Positions 18,266 through 27,023 are shown, counted from the first letter of the stretch. The stretch is DNA of 64,000 nucleotides from Peribacillus simplex (GCF_001542915.1 NZ_LNNH01000040.1:48183-112182), one strand, 5' to 3'. The notes: a model not told the origin generated them from the letters alone. Translations and numbers: made by a program.

Positions 18266-19368
18266 AACCCTTTGATAACCTCTACTACTCTCTCCAAATC
18301 ATCTTCCGTTAGCTTCGTATCAGAAGGCAAACAAATGCCATTTTCAAACAATTTTTCCGATACATCTGTCCCGACAAAGTCATATTTTTCAAAAAACGGC
18401 TGCAGATGCATAGGCTTCCACACTGGTCTTGATTCAATATTTTCTTTTTCAAGAGCCTCCATAATATCAATCGGTCTAACATTACCATTTAAAGTCATGG
18501 AACTTAACCAATAATTCGGTTTGTCCCACTCATTACTAGGCATGAACTCAACACCTTCAAGTTCACCAAGTTCTCTTTTATAAAATTCCAAGATATAGTT
18601 TTTCTTCTCAACTCTTTGATCTAATACCTTTAGCTGTCCTCTGCCAATTCCAGCAACTACATTGCTCATTCGGTAATTAAATCCTAATTCACTATGCTGA
18701 TAGTGCCTTGCTTGATCCCTACTCTGAGTCGCCCAAAATCTCGTCTTTGCAATACGCTCTTCATTATTGGAAACTAGCATTCCACCACCAGAAGTAGTGA
18801 TAATCTTATTTCCATTAAAAGAGAAAATCCCATAATCACCAAAGGTTCCAGTATGCTTCCCTTTATAATATGTACCTAAGCTCTCAGCAGCATCTTCAAT
18901 TACCGCTACCTTATAATTTTTGCAAATCTCCATGATCTTATCCATATCGGCAGATAATCCGTAAAGATGCACGACAATTACGGCTTTCACTTCTGGATAT
19001 TTTACAAAGGCTTCTTCCAAAGCTTTGGGACACATATTCCAAGTCTCGTAATCACTATCTATAAAAACAGGAATAGCTTTTTGATAAATAACCGGATTGA
19101 CCGTTGCTGAAAATGTTAAGGTAGGACAAAATACAATATCCCCTTCTTCAACTCCGGCTGCTTTAAGAGCTAAATGGATTGCCGCTGTCCCTGAAGATAA
19201 GGCTGCAGCAGCCTTACTTCCTACCTTGTTTGCCAATTCAACTTCAAATTGATTCACGTTTTCTCCAAGAGGAGCAATCCAGTTCGTATCAAAAGCTTCC
19301 TTTATAAATTCCATTTCATAACCTTCATCACTCATATGTGGTGATGATAGGAATAATCGATCCTTCAT
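18253..19368 (-). CDS. epsN: DegT/DnrJ/EryC1-type sugar aminotransferase (EpsN/PglE-like)
   Basis: A 371-residue PLP enzyme. Landmarks are ALSSGTAAIHLALKAAGVEEGD, VIEDAAESLGTYYKGKHTG, the PLP-lysine in FSFNGNKIITTSGGGML and GFNYRMSNVVAGIGRGQL. It would aminate the 4-keto-6-deoxy sugar made by the EpsC homologue to give UDP-4-amino-GlcNAc-type product, using glutamate as donor. The genes for dehydratase, aminotransferase, acetyltransferase and transferase all sit within 6 kb, which completes the N,N'-diacetylbacillosamine route. Confidence 0.9.
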   Translation of the reverse strand: MKDRLFLSSPHMSDEGYEMEFIKEAFDTNWIAPLGENVNQFEVELANKVGSKAAAALSSGTAAIHLALKAAGVEEGDIVFCPTLTFSATVNPVIYQKAIPVFIDSDYETWNMCPKALEEAFVKYPEVKAVIVVHLYGLSADMDKIMEICKNYKVAVIEDAAESLGTYYKGKHTGTFGDYGIFSFNGNKIITTSGGGMLVSNNEERIAKTRFWATQSRDQARHYQHSELGFNYRMSNVVAGIGRGQLKVLDQRVEKKNYILEFYKRELGELEGVEFMPSNEWDKPNYWLSSMTLNGNVRPIDIMEALEKENIESRPVWKPMHLQPFFEKYDFVGTDVSEKLFENGICLPSDTKLTEDDLERVVEVIKGLWER

Positions 19369-19571
19369 TCTATATAACTTCCTTTCTACAATGAGTCACT
19401 TTATATGTAGGTATTTTGCAACAAGTTATTTCTCCGCTTAGCCAATATTGAAATAGGGTTAAGATGGTTAAAAAGTAACCGAGTAAAATCTGTTAGGTAT
19501 TATCCCGTACTGTTTCACCTGTTAATTCTGGTAAAACAGTATGGAGCATATTTCACAAAACATTAAGATTC

Positions 19572-20465
19572 CTACGCATTAATCTTTTCTAAGGAAATAT
19601 CCTTAACCATTTGTTCCAAAAACTCAATCAAATCATCTTTGATTTCTTCGTTCTGAAGGGCAAATTCCAACGTGGTTTTGACAAACCCTAGCTTCTCCCC
19701 AACATCAAATCGTTTTCCTTCAAAATCATAAGCAAAAACTTGCTGGGTCTGGTTTAACTGTTGAATTGCGTCCGTTAGCTGAATTTCCCCGCCTGCGCCA
19801 GCTTCCTGCTGATCAAGTATGTCGAAAATTTCCGGAGTCAGGATATATCTACCCATGATGGCTAAATTGGAAGGTGCCGTTCCTAAGGCTGGCTTTTCGA
19901 CAAAGTTTTCAACTTGATATAGTCGTCCATCTTGAAATGCTGGATCTATGATTCCGTAGCGGTTCGTTTCTTCATTGGGTACTGTTTGAACTCCAATGAT
20001 GGAGTTATTCGTTCCCTCAAACCGGTTTATTAATTGCTTTAAGCAAGGCGTTTGGCTTTCGACAATATCATCACCTAAAAGGACGGCAAATGGTTCGTCG
20101 CCAATGAATTTACGTGCACACCATACAGCGTGACCTAACCCTTTTGGTTCCTTTTGTCTGATGTAATGGATATTCGCAAGGTTCGTGGAGTATTGTACTT
20201 TATGAAGCAACTCTACTTTTCCTTTTTCCATTAAATTTTGTTCAAGCTCCGGGGCGTAATCAAAATGATCCTCAATCGCCCGTTTTCCTTTTCCAGTTAC
20301 GATGATTATATCCTCTATTCCTGAAGCAACAGCTTCCTCGACAATGTACTGGATCGTTGGTTTATCAACGATTGGCAGCATTTCCTTTGGCATCGCTTTG
20401 GTGGCAGGCAAAAACCTAGTCCCTAGGCCTGCTGCAGGAATGATGGCTTTTGTAATTTTCCTCAC
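19572..20465 (-). CDS. gtaB: UTP-glucose-1-phosphate uridylyltransferase
   Basis: A 297-residue GalU/GtaB enzyme. The N-terminal signature is [20 protein letters not shown], followed by [25 protein letters not shown] and [23 protein letters not shown]. It makes UDP-glucose from UTP and glucose-1-phosphate, feeding Ugd in the same operon. Start GTG 20465 has AAGGAGG eight bases upstream. It is followed by a ~200-bp gap before the aminotransferase gene; that gap holds an imperfect hairpin (about 19509-19538) without a T-run. Confidence 0.95.
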   Translation of the reverse strand: MRKITKAIIPAAGLGTRFLPATKAMPKEMLPIVDKPTIQYIVEEAVASGIEDIIIVTGKGKRAIEDHFDYAPELEQNLMEKGKVELLHKVQYSTNLANIHYIRQKEPKGLGHAVWCARKFIGDEPFAVLLGDDIVESQTPCLKQLINRFEGTNNSIIGVQTVPNEETNRYGIIDPAFQDGRLYQVENFVEKPALGTAPSNLAIMGRYILTPEIFDILDQQEAGAGGEIQLTDAIQQLNQTQQVFAYDFEGKRFDVGEKLGFVKTTLEFALQNEEIKDDLIEFLEQMVKDISLEKINA

Positions 20466-20483
20466 TTATTCGTCCTCCTTTTG

Positions 20484-22304
20484 CTATTTCACTGCTGAGT
20501 ATGTTTTATTTCTTCTTCGATTTGCTAAATTTATAACAAATTCTTTAAGTTCTGATATGGAAAAATCATCATAGGCGTTTAATAGATACTGGATTTCCTC
20601 TTCTTGCTCCAATACCGCTTTTCCAATAAAGATTTTCGGGAACACGGCTTCACTATGAACCTCTTTGTCCCCTAATAGTTCTTCATACATCTTTTCGCCA
20701 GGTCTAATTCCTGAGAATTCAATCCCAATATCCTCTATCGAATAACCGGATAATTGGATAAGGTTTGTTGCTAATTCCACAATTTTTACAGGTTCACCCA
20801 TATCAAGGACAAAGATTTCTCCGCCCCGAGCCAAAGAGCTTGCCTGGATGACTAATCTGGATGCTTCCGGTATGGTCATGAAATACCTGGTCATATCTGG
20901 ATGGGTGACCGTTACTGGGCCGCCGGCTTGAATTTGTTTTTTAAATAACGGGATGACGCTTCCTCTGCTGCCCAAAACATTTCCGAAGCGAACGGCAACG
21001 AATTTTGTTGAGCTATTTTTAGCGAGCTGCTGGATGATCATTTCTGCAATCCGCTTAGTCGAACCCATGACATTTGTTGGGTTAACGGCCTTATCGGAAG
21101 AAATCATCACAAACGCCCCTACACCAAACGTATCTGCCGCTTCTGCAACATTCTTTGTTCCAAAAACATTATTCTTTACAGCTTCACGTGGGTTGTATTC
21201 CATAAGAGGAACATGTTTATGTGCTGCCGCATGGTAAACGACATCAGGTCGATGGGTCTCCATCACCTCAAAAATTCTCTCCCGGTCCTGAATATCTGCA
21301 ATGACAGGGATAATTTCCATTTGATTGGCATATAACTTTTTCAATTCCATATCAATTTGATAGATACTATTCTCGCCGTGTCCTAAGAGGATCAGTTGAC
21401 CAGGTGAGAAACGGCATATTTGCCGACAGATTTCTGAACCAATCGAGCCACCAGCCCCTGTAACCAAAATCGTCTTGCCAGTTACATACTGGGATATACT
21501 CGTTATATCCAGTTCAACCGGTTCCCTGCCCAATAAATCTTCTACTTCGACCTCTTTAAATTGGTTAACGGCTACTTTCCCTAACATAATATCTTCAATC
21601 ATCGGAATAATTTGAGTTTTCGCACTTGTTTTTACACACTCATCAAAAATGACCTTCAATTCTTTCTTGCTTAATGAAGGAATCGCAATGACAATATTAT
21701 CGATTTGATATTTTTCCACCATTTCTGGAATATGTTTAGAGTTACCGACAACGGGTATTCCCAAAATATCCAATTTTTCTTTTTTCGGATCATCATCAAT
21801 GAATGCCACTGGCTTCAGTTCGATATCATGATTAGTAAGAAGCTGCCTTACAGCCATCGTCCCCGCCGATCCGGCACCGATGATCAACGTGTTCTTGGTT
21901 TCCTTTTGATTATGTATCAGACGGTTCCGAAGCATTCTCCACGAGAACCGGGAACCGCCAATGAGAATGATATGCAGCATCCATGTCAGCGCCATGGCTC
22001 GTACATATACATCTTGAAAAACGATGATTTGAATGGCGATAACCGTGATAATCGATAAGCTCACGGCTTTGACAATCGATACTAACTCGCGGATGCTCGC
22101 ATATTCCCAGGCATTCTTATACAGTTTATAAATGGAAGCAAAAAAATGATGGCTAATTAATAGAGAGACTGAAGTGACCAAGAGCGTTGGTAATTTAAAT
22201 ATTTCCAAATAAGGATACAAGAACAAATAACTTACATAAATGGCCGATAATACGATTAAGGAATCCAATAGAGCCAATAGTGTCAGTCGTTTTCGGTAGG
22301 CCAA
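20484..22304 (-). CDS. epsC: Membrane-bound UDP-GlcNAc 4,6-dehydratase (EpsC/PglF/CapD family)
   Basis: A 606-residue protein. Four membrane segments occupy residues ~10-115, a CoA-binding-like Rossmann domain follows (LIIGAGSAGTMAVRQLL, ~140), and the catalytic NAD domain begins near residue 280 (ILVTGAGGSIGSEICRQI). The active-site block ISSDKAVNPTNVMGSTKRIAE has Met where short-chain dehydrogenases have Tyr, as in WbpM/PglF. It converts UDP-GlcNAc to the 4-keto-6-deoxy sugar, the first step toward bacillosamine. Translation starts at TTG 22304 behind AAGGGGG; the ATG six bases upstream runs into a stop. Confidence 0.93.
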   Translation of the reverse strand: MAYRKRLTLLALLDSLIVLSAIYVSYLFLYPYLEIFKLPTLLVTSVSLLISHHFFASIYKLYKNAWEYASIRELVSIVKAVSLSIITVIAIQIIVFQDVYVRAMALTWMLHIILIGGSRFSWRMLRNRLIHNQKETKNTLIIGAGSAGTMAVRQLLTNHDIELKPVAFIDDDPKKEKLDILGIPVVGNSKHIPEMVEKYQIDNIVIAIPSLSKKELKVIFDECVKTSAKTQIIPMIEDIMLGKVAVNQFKEVEVEDLLGREPVELDITSISQYVTGKTILVTGAGGSIGSEICRQICRFSPGQLILLGHGENSIYQIDMELKKLYANQMEIIPVIADIQDRERIFEVMETHRPDVVYHAAAHKHVPLMEYNPREAVKNNVFGTKNVAEAADTFGVGAFVMISSDKAVNPTNVMGSTKRIAEMIIQQLAKNSSTKFVAVRFGNVLGSRGSVIPLFKKQIQAGGPVTVTHPDMTRYFMTIPEASRLVIQASSLARGGEIFVLDMGEPVKIVELATNLIQLSGYSIEDIGIEFSGIRPGEKMYEELLGDKEVHSEAVFPKIFIGKAVLEQEEEIQYLLNAYDDFSISELKEFVINLANRRRNKTYSAVK

Positions 22305-22319
22305 CTACATTTCCCCCTT

Positions 22320-22450
22320 TAATAAATTTACATTTACCTTCGCTTATAAATAAAGCATCCTAACATTGTGTTCTTTTTCACAAGATAGCACTATAAAAAA
22401 ATTTGCATTGCAGAATAGGTACCCTTTGTCTCTAGCATTTTCTAGCACAC
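22320..22450 (-). ncRNA. Candidate EAR-type (eps-associated) leader element upstream of epsC
   Basis: The ~150-base gap between the phosphatase and epsC genes holds, on the minus strand, GTGCTAG...TGCTAGAG, then ACAAAGGGTACC and later TATAGTGCTATC, which can form nested pairings. In B. subtilis the EAR antitermination RNA lies just upstream of epsC in the eps operon. The position fits. I cannot confirm the pseudoknot or conserved bases from memory, so this is a position-based suggestion. Confidence 0.38.
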
Positions 22451-22458
22451 TATACCTA

Positions 22459-23223
22459 TTAAAAAATACCTAATATTTTCTTTTTAAATGGCAGTGGCTT
22501 TTCAACAGCTGGACTTAGTCCCTTCATGAGCAGTTGAGCGTTTTCTTTAAAATAAAAGGTCCGTTCGGTTCCATGCATTTTTGAGATGGTTTCGTATGCC
22601 TCTTGTAATGTGAAGCCCCTTGAGCCTATATTATGGGCATCGGTTGCCATAAAATGAGCCAGATTATGTTCAATGATTTTCTTAGAAAACGATTGAATGC
22701 TCTTCCCGAAGTTCCCGATCATGCTTCCAGAGGTGATTTGCGTTAAAGCGCCCTCTTGAACCAATTCAAATAATAATTTAGGATTTTCAATCAATTCCTT
22801 ATTTCGTTCCGGGTGTACAATGATCGGGGTTATCCCTCTCAGCAAAAGCTCATAAATCACATCTTGTGTGTATGTAGGAACACGTCCCGACGGAAGCTCC
22901 AGCAGCATATGCCTTCCCTTGTCGTCCAGTGTCAGGATTTCTTCCTTTTCAAATGAATTGAACAGATCTCGGTGTATTCTTACTTCCTGTCCGAGATGAA
23001 CGGTAAGGGGAATAGTGGCCTGTTGAAAACTCTCGTTTAATTTCACAACACTGGCAGTGATGTCACGCTTCACATTCACATATTTCTCATTTAAGTGATG
23101 CGGCGTGGCATATACATGCGTGATTCCAGATTCCACGGCCATTCTTGCCATATTCATGCTTGTATCCACGTCTATGGATCCATCATCAACCCCCGGGAGA
23201 ATGTGACAATGTATATCAATCAA
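22459..23223 (-). CDS. PHP-domain protein-tyrosine phosphatase (CpsB/CapC/YwqE type)
   Basis: A 254-residue metal-dependent phosphatase. PHP motifs are DIHCHILPGVDDGSID at the N-terminus, YATPHH, the Arg/Glu stretch HLGQEVRIH, IIVHPERNKE and FMATDAHNIGSRG, which carry the His and Asp ligands of a three-metal centre. It removes phosphate from the C-terminal tyrosines of the BY-kinase encoded upstream and so controls chain length and amount of polymer. TTG 23223 follows AAAGGAG. A gap of 134 bp separates it from the kinase gene. Confidence 0.92.
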   Translation of the reverse strand: MIDIHCHILPGVDDGSIDVDTSMNMARMAVESGITHVYATPHHLNEKYVNVKRDITASVVKLNESFQQATIPLTVHLGQEVRIHRDLFNSFEKEEILTLDDKGRHMLLELPSGRVPTYTQDVIYELLLRGITPIIVHPERNKELIENPKLLFELVQEGALTQITSGSMIGNFGKSIQSFSKKIIEHNLAHFMATDAHNIGSRGFTLQEAYETISKMHGTERTFYFKENAQLLMKGLSPAVEKPLPFKKKILGIF

Positions 23224-23357
23224 TCTATAACACTCCTTTATAACGAACAGGTCTATATACCCACTCTAGAAAAATAGTAATTATTACCCTGATTAATAGT
23301 AGCATATAAATCTTCCATTAAACAGGGTGTTAATTTGTCGAACTTTGTCTTATTCAA

Positions 23358-24035
23358 TTAAGATTGATAGTAATAATAATTGCTGTTATCCGTTTCCACG
23401 CCATTCAAGACGACACCAAGCACGGTTGTATTAGCTTTCGTTAAAAGCTCCTTCGCCTTCACGGCACTTTGTTTGTTCGTCTTCCCGCTTGAGACGACCA
23501 TGATGACGCCATCACATTTATTGGCGACAATTTGCGAATCAGGTACAACCAGAACCGGCGGTGTATCAAAAATGATATAATCATACATTTCTTTCAGATG
23601 ATGAATGGTTGCTTCTATCGCTCTTGAATTCAATAATTCCGAAGGGTTTGGGGGAATGGGTCCGCTTGTCAAAATTTCCAGATTAGGCACAGCCGTCTTC
23701 ATGACCGCTTTTTCGATGCTCATTTTCTTCGTTAATACACTTGTAAGTCCCTGTATGTTACTAAGACTGAACGCATAATGGACGGACGGTTTTCTTAAGT
23801 CGGCATCCACAAGCAGGACTTTTTTCTCCTCTTGAGCAAGCACAATCGCGAGGTTCGCGGATGTCGTGGATTTCCCATCATTAGGCTCAGCTGAGGTTAC
23901 CACAATGGTTTGTATGTCTTCATCCACGGAGGCAAATTGAATATTTGTTCGAATTAATCGATATTGCTCAGTGATCGGTGATTTAGGATTATTTTGTGCA
24001 ATCAAATTCACCTGTTTTTTATCTTTACTTCTCAA
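23358..24035 (-). CDS. epsB: Bacterial tyrosine kinase (CpsD/CapB/EpsB type)
   Basis: A 225-residue BY-kinase. Walker A is SAEPNDGKSTTSANLA (about residue 48), Walker A' is VLLVDADLRKPSVHY, Walker B is YDYIIFDTPPVLVVPD. The C-terminus ends in a cluster NSNYYYYQS, the autophosphorylated tyrosines. It works with the membrane modulator encoded upstream, which supplies the activating cytoplasmic tail, and is reset by the PHP phosphatase downstream. Starts at TTG 24035 with AAAGGA upstream. Length matches the split Gram-positive form. Confidence 0.93.
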   Translation of the reverse strand: MRSKDKKQVNLIAQNNPKSPITEQYRLIRTNIQFASVDEDIQTIVVTSAEPNDGKSTTSANLAIVLAQEEKKVLLVDADLRKPSVHYAFSLSNIQGLTSVLTKKMSIEKAVMKTAVPNLEILTSGPIPPNPSELLNSRAIEATIHHLKEMYDYIIFDTPPVLVVPDSQIVANKCDGVIMVVSSGKTNKQSAVKAKELLTKANTTVLGVVLNGVETDNSNYYYYQS

Positions 24036-24059
24036 AAATTCCGCTTCCTTTCGTCCAGC

Positions 24060-24749
24060 TTAGCCTTTATTATGTACGTTTGAAATCTTTTGAATCGAGC
24101 CAAGTAGAGGCAGTTCCAGGAGTGTCTCGATATCCTTCTCATCCTTGATCGTATTGTCCATGAACTCGAGCAGGAATGCCAAGCCAACACCAGCCATCAA
24201 ACCGACCACCACCGCAATCGCTATATTCAATACTGGATTAGGTTTCACAGGTGTTGGATTCTCTTTGATTTCGGCTTTGGCCAGTACACTCACATTGTCG
24301 ACGTTCATGATATTCTTGATTTCCTTTTGGAACGTCTCAGAAATCGTGTTGGCAATCTCCACTGCTTGCGATGGATTGCCATTCTGAACCGTTAACGAAA
24401 ACACCTGCGAATTTTGTTGGCTGTTGATCGTGATTTTTTCACTAAGTTGCTCTACGCTTTGGTCCAGCTCAAGGTCATCAATGACCTTCTCCAAAATCGC
24501 CGGGCTTTTTATGATTACACTGTATGTATTGATCATGTCAATATTGGATCGTATTTGAGTCGAGTCCAATTGATTCTCGGATTGCTTCTGATTAACGAGA
24601 ATCTGTGTCGAAGATTGGTAAACCGGGGTTAATAAGAAATAAGATATTGCTCCACTAATTAAAGCGGCAACTAATGTCAGCAGCATGATGAGCTTCCAAC
24701 GCTTCTTTAATGTTTTGAAAATATCTGCAATACTAATCGTTTCTTCCAT
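24060..24749 (-). CDS. epsA: Polysaccharide co-polymerase / kinase modulator (Wzz, YveK/EpsA type)
   Basis: A 229-residue Wzz-domain protein. The first segment (~residues 17-40, LIMLLTLVAALISGAISYFLL) and the second (~170-192) anchor it in the membrane, with the extracellular part between them. The cytoplasmic tail after ~195 (FMDNTIKDEKDIETLLELPLLGSIQKI) is the part that activates BY-kinases. The Pro-rich NPTPVKPNPVLNIA before the second segment is the usual signature. It is the first gene of the EPS operon; ATG 24749 follows AGGAGG. Confidence 0.9.
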   Translation of the reverse strand: MEETISIADIFKTLKKRWKLIMLLTLVAALISGAISYFLLTPVYQSSTQILVNQKQSENQLDSTQIRSNIDMINTYSVIIKSPAILEKVIDDLELDQSVEQLSEKITINSQQNSQVFSLTVQNGNPSQAVEIANTISETFQKEIKNIMNVDNVSVLAKAEIKENPTPVKPNPVLNIAIAVVVGLMAGVGLAFLLEFMDNTIKDEKDIETLLELPLLGSIQKISNVHNKG

Positions 24750-25195
24750 TTCATCCTCCTAATATGTTAAAAATGACCTATTGCATTATAACACATAATA
24801 TTACCTATTTTTATGTATTATCAAGGAAATTTTCATGAATCTTACAATCAATGAATACTTTTCTAGCGCTTAGATGATTCTAACCTAAAAATATCCTCCA
24901 TTCAAAGGAATTTTTTTCTAATTGTGTCCTTACAAAGCCATAACAGCTGGAAAAGCCGCATGGTAAAAGGGTTTCTATTTATATAAATTATACCTATTTA
25001 CCCAATACTTGCTGTGCTTCTTCACCGACATTGGATGAATTCACCTAAAACTAAATGCCCATGAAACGAAGAAAAAGCATTTATCGACTAAATTGCGTCA
25101 AGTTTTTAGGGCCTAGTTATCATTATTAATGGAGACAAACTGTGTAAACTGAAAGTAATAGTTTATATTCATAGAAATGGTTAGGTGTGGTCAAT
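24750..25195. other. Divergent regulatory region between epsA and the sinR-like gene
   Basis: A 446-bp A+T-rich stretch without a gene. It contains the EPS promoter near 24785 and must hold the promoter of the sinR-like gene. Its length suggests binding of one or more regulators, but I can name none from the sequence. Confidence 0.5.
24785..24793 (-). promoter_or_regulatory. Extended -10 promoter candidate of the EPS operon
   Basis: On the minus strand, TGTTATAAT gives an extended -10 (TGnTATAAT) about 35 bases before the epsA start. No good -35 hexamer sits 17 bases upstream. I found no GTTCTYT-type SinR heptamer in the 446-bp divergent region. Confidence 0.5.
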
Positions 25196-25495
25196 ATGAT
25201 AGGTTACCGAGTCAAGTCGCTTAGGGAAGAAAGGAAAATGTCAATTAGTGAACTCTCCACAAAATCGGGCGTTGCCAAATCCTATATAAGCTCTCTGGAA
25301 AGAAACCTTCAAACAAACCCCACTATTTTAGTTTTGGAAAAAATAGCAAAAATTCTAGGCATTAAGGTTGATGCTTTACTGTATGAACAAGGAGACAAAA
25401 ATATGGATGAAGAGTGGATGCAAATCATGCAGGAAATTATGGGTTCTGGAATATCGAAAGAGGAAATGCGCGAATTTATCCAGGATCGCAAATGA
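25196..25495 (+). CDS. sinR: SinR-like XRE-family repressor
   Basis: A 99-residue DNA-binding protein. Residues 1-60 form a Cro/CI helix-turn-helix (MIGYRVKSLREERKMSISEL, then KSGVAKSYISSLERNLQTNP). The stretch GVAKSYISSLERNLQTNP is nearly that of SinR. Residues ~72-99 (MDEEWMQIMQEIMGSGISKEEMREFI) match the SinI/SinR dimerisation helix pair. ATG 25196 is used because AGGTGTGG at 25183-25190 is well placed. In B. subtilis SinR represses matrix genes, and this gene lies divergent from the EPS operon. No sinI lies beside it in the window. SlrR is the alternative. Confidence 0.82.
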   Translation: MIGYRVKSLREERKMSISELSTKSGVAKSYISSLERNLQTNPTILVLEKIAKILGIKVDALLYEQGDKNMDEEWMQIMQEIMGSGISKEEMREFIQDRK

Positions 25496-25540
25496 TTGGT
25501 TTAAGCATTCTTGGTATCGCTTTCTTTTGTTAGCTCAGTG

Positions 25541-25581
25541 AAAAGGGGGGGAAGTAGCTTAAGCCACTCACCCCCCTTTTT
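25541..25581. terminator. Bidirectional terminator between sinR-like gene and SGNH hydrolase gene
   Basis: Arms AAAAGGGGGG and CCCCCCTTTT (25541-25550 and 25571-25580), with an inner AGTAGCTTAAGCCACT pairing. A and T runs on both sides allow use from either direction. Confidence 0.85.
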
Positions 25582-25584
25582 ACA

Positions 25585-26433
25585 CTACATGTCCTGTTTT
25601 TGCTTAAAATAGTCCTGCAGCACCTCAAACCATATCTGATGCCCTCGGTCATTCGGATGGATGTTATCATTGGTTAATATATCAGCCAATCTCAGATTCT
25701 GTTCCTCTAGCTTCTTTTCCATACCTGTCTTGCTATTCAAATACGTCCATCGATTCTTTTCGATGACATTCTCGGAAGCCTTCATATAATCCAGATAACT
25801 CAACCCTAAGCTATTTTTCATTTCACTACTTGCGACCGGGTTCGGGGAAAGCATTAAAATCTTTGCATTTGGCAGTTCTTTTTGCCATTTTGCCATAATG
25901 TTTTCCAGATCTTTTTCCGTCTGTTGCAGGCTAATTGATTGATAATGATTGTTAATCAGCGAGGTTTCAAAAATAACCAAATCAGGATTATCTTTTATGA
26001 CTTCTTCGATTTTCTTACCTTCCAGCAAATCTTCTGTTGAATACCCTTCATGACCATGATTCATAAAACGCAATGTTTTAGCCTCATCAAGATCGGCACG
26101 CAGACTCTTCTCCAGACGCGCTGTCCAGGTTTTGGCAGAGATACTTGCTCCAGTTCCTGCAGTCCCGTTACTGCCCACTAAGGAGACAATGACCTTATCT
26201 TGCGTAAGCGACCGATACCGTAAATAATCCAATAACGGCTGCTGTTGATTATTTTCCGGTTTTAAACCCTGTATCAAAGCTTCTCTTTCTTCTTTTTCCT
26301 TTTGTTTAAGTTTTGCTTCCGCTTCTCTAGCCTCCACCCCTGCTGCCTGGCTTTTGTTTTTCCATTGGATTTGACCATAAGCCAGCACGGCTAAGGAAAT
26401 GATCGCGATAATGATTAACCCATACTTCCTCAT
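25585..26433 (-). CDS. SGNH/GDSL-type hydrolase, membrane-anchored
   Basis: A 282-residue protein. An N-terminal anchor (GLIIIAIISLAVLAYG) is followed by a charged coiled segment (residues ~35-60, rich in E and K). The SGNH core begins at VIVSLVGSNGTAGTGAS, where Ser in the GSN block is the candidate nucleophile. Later blocks are LVIFETSLINNH (Asn), MLSPNPV and NIHPNDRGHQIW, the Asp-x-x-His pair. Such enzymes deacylate or acylate sugars, lipids or cell-wall polymers outside the cell. Its place next to the EPS operon makes EPS deacetylation a thought, not more. ATG 26433 follows GGAGG. Confidence 0.82.
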   Translation of the reverse strand: MRKYGLIIIAIISLAVLAYGQIQWKNKSQAAGVEAREAEAKLKQKEKEEREALIQGLKPENNQQQPLLDYLRYRSLTQDKVIVSLVGSNGTAGTGASISAKTWTARLEKSLRADLDEAKTLRFMNHGHEGYSTEDLLEGKKIEEVIKDNPDLVIFETSLINNHYQSISLQQTEKDLENIMAKWQKELPNAKILMLSPNPVASSEMKNSLGLSYLDYMKASENVIEKNRWTYLNSKTGMEKKLEEQNLRLADILTNDNIHPNDRGHQIWFEVLQDYFKQKQDM

Positions 26434-26463
26434 CTTTACCTCCGTTTATGCACTAGAATTGAC

Positions 26464-26480
26464 ATGGGATACGATCCCAT
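26464..26480. promoter_or_regulatory. Perfect palindrome upstream of the SGNH hydrolase gene
   Basis: ATGGGAT-ACG-ATCCCAT: two 7-base arms and a 3-base centre. It lies 30-46 bases before the start codon and just downstream of a putative promoter, so it could be an operator or a 5' UTR hairpin. Confidence 0.45.
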
Positions 26481-26505
26481 ACTTTTCTCTTATTTTCTCT
26501 TGTTC

Positions 26506-26534
26506 ATTATAACTTACATATAATACGTTATAAA
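26506..26534 (-). promoter_or_regulatory. SigA-type promoter of the SGNH hydrolase gene
   Basis: Minus strand: -35 TTTATA (26529-26534), 17-base spacer, -10 TATAAT (26506-26511). The start codon lies about 73 bases downstream. Confidence 0.6.
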
Positions 26535-26706
26535 GAATGTTTTTCCAATGAATTCTGACATCCCTCGACAAATCCCATGAATAGGAATCATTCTTTAACA
26601 CTATGTAAACAATGTAATGCCTATATGAAGTTTCCGTAATGTTATCGTATACCCGGCTTCCTTCTCGCTTTTTCGTAGTATGATAGAAAAAAAAGGAGTT
26701 TTGGAT

Positions 26707-26898
26707 ATGATTATTCTGCAGTATATTGAAAAGGTTTTTTCATTCATGCATAAGGATATTCCGGAAACTCATGTGAAATGCCATGTTTGTGCAGGTACAG
26801 GTGCCTACGATATTTATACGGATTGCCTTACCTGTAATGCAAAAGGGTTAATCAGTAAAGTGGAGTATAATAGGAGGCTTGAAGAGGGTGAAATTTAA
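26707..26898 (+). CDS. Small Cys4 (two CxxC) protein
   Basis: A 63-residue protein with one pair of CxxC motifs: CHVCAGTGAYDIYTDCLTC. This resembles a single DnaJ-type zinc-binding repeat (CxxCxGxG) and should hold one Zn2+. ATG 26707 sits eight bases after AAGGAG at 26693-26698, so it is well supported as a real gene. I do not recognise a named family. It lies alone between the SGNH hydrolase and the broken VOC gene. DnaJ-like central domains bind unfolded protein, but a lone repeat gives no clear function. Confidence 0.72.
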   Translation: MIILQYIEKVFSFMHKDIPETHVKCHVCAGTGAYDIYTDCLTCNAKGLISKVEYNRRLEEGEI

Positions 26899-27023
26899 AC
26901 GATTTCGTGAGGTCGATATATGTTATCAAAGAAGCAGTATTGGCTATTGCTTCTTTTTTTGTTGCCTAAAGTACCGTTTGTCTCCCGGCTTAAAAGGGTA
27001 TTTTATTACCAGAGGTGATGGAT

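Noticed and set aside
19500..19545. Hairpin after the aminotransferase promoter region as a terminator
   Set aside because: The stem TACTGTTTnACC / GGTnAAACAGTA is good, but no T-run follows on either strand and the operon must continue.
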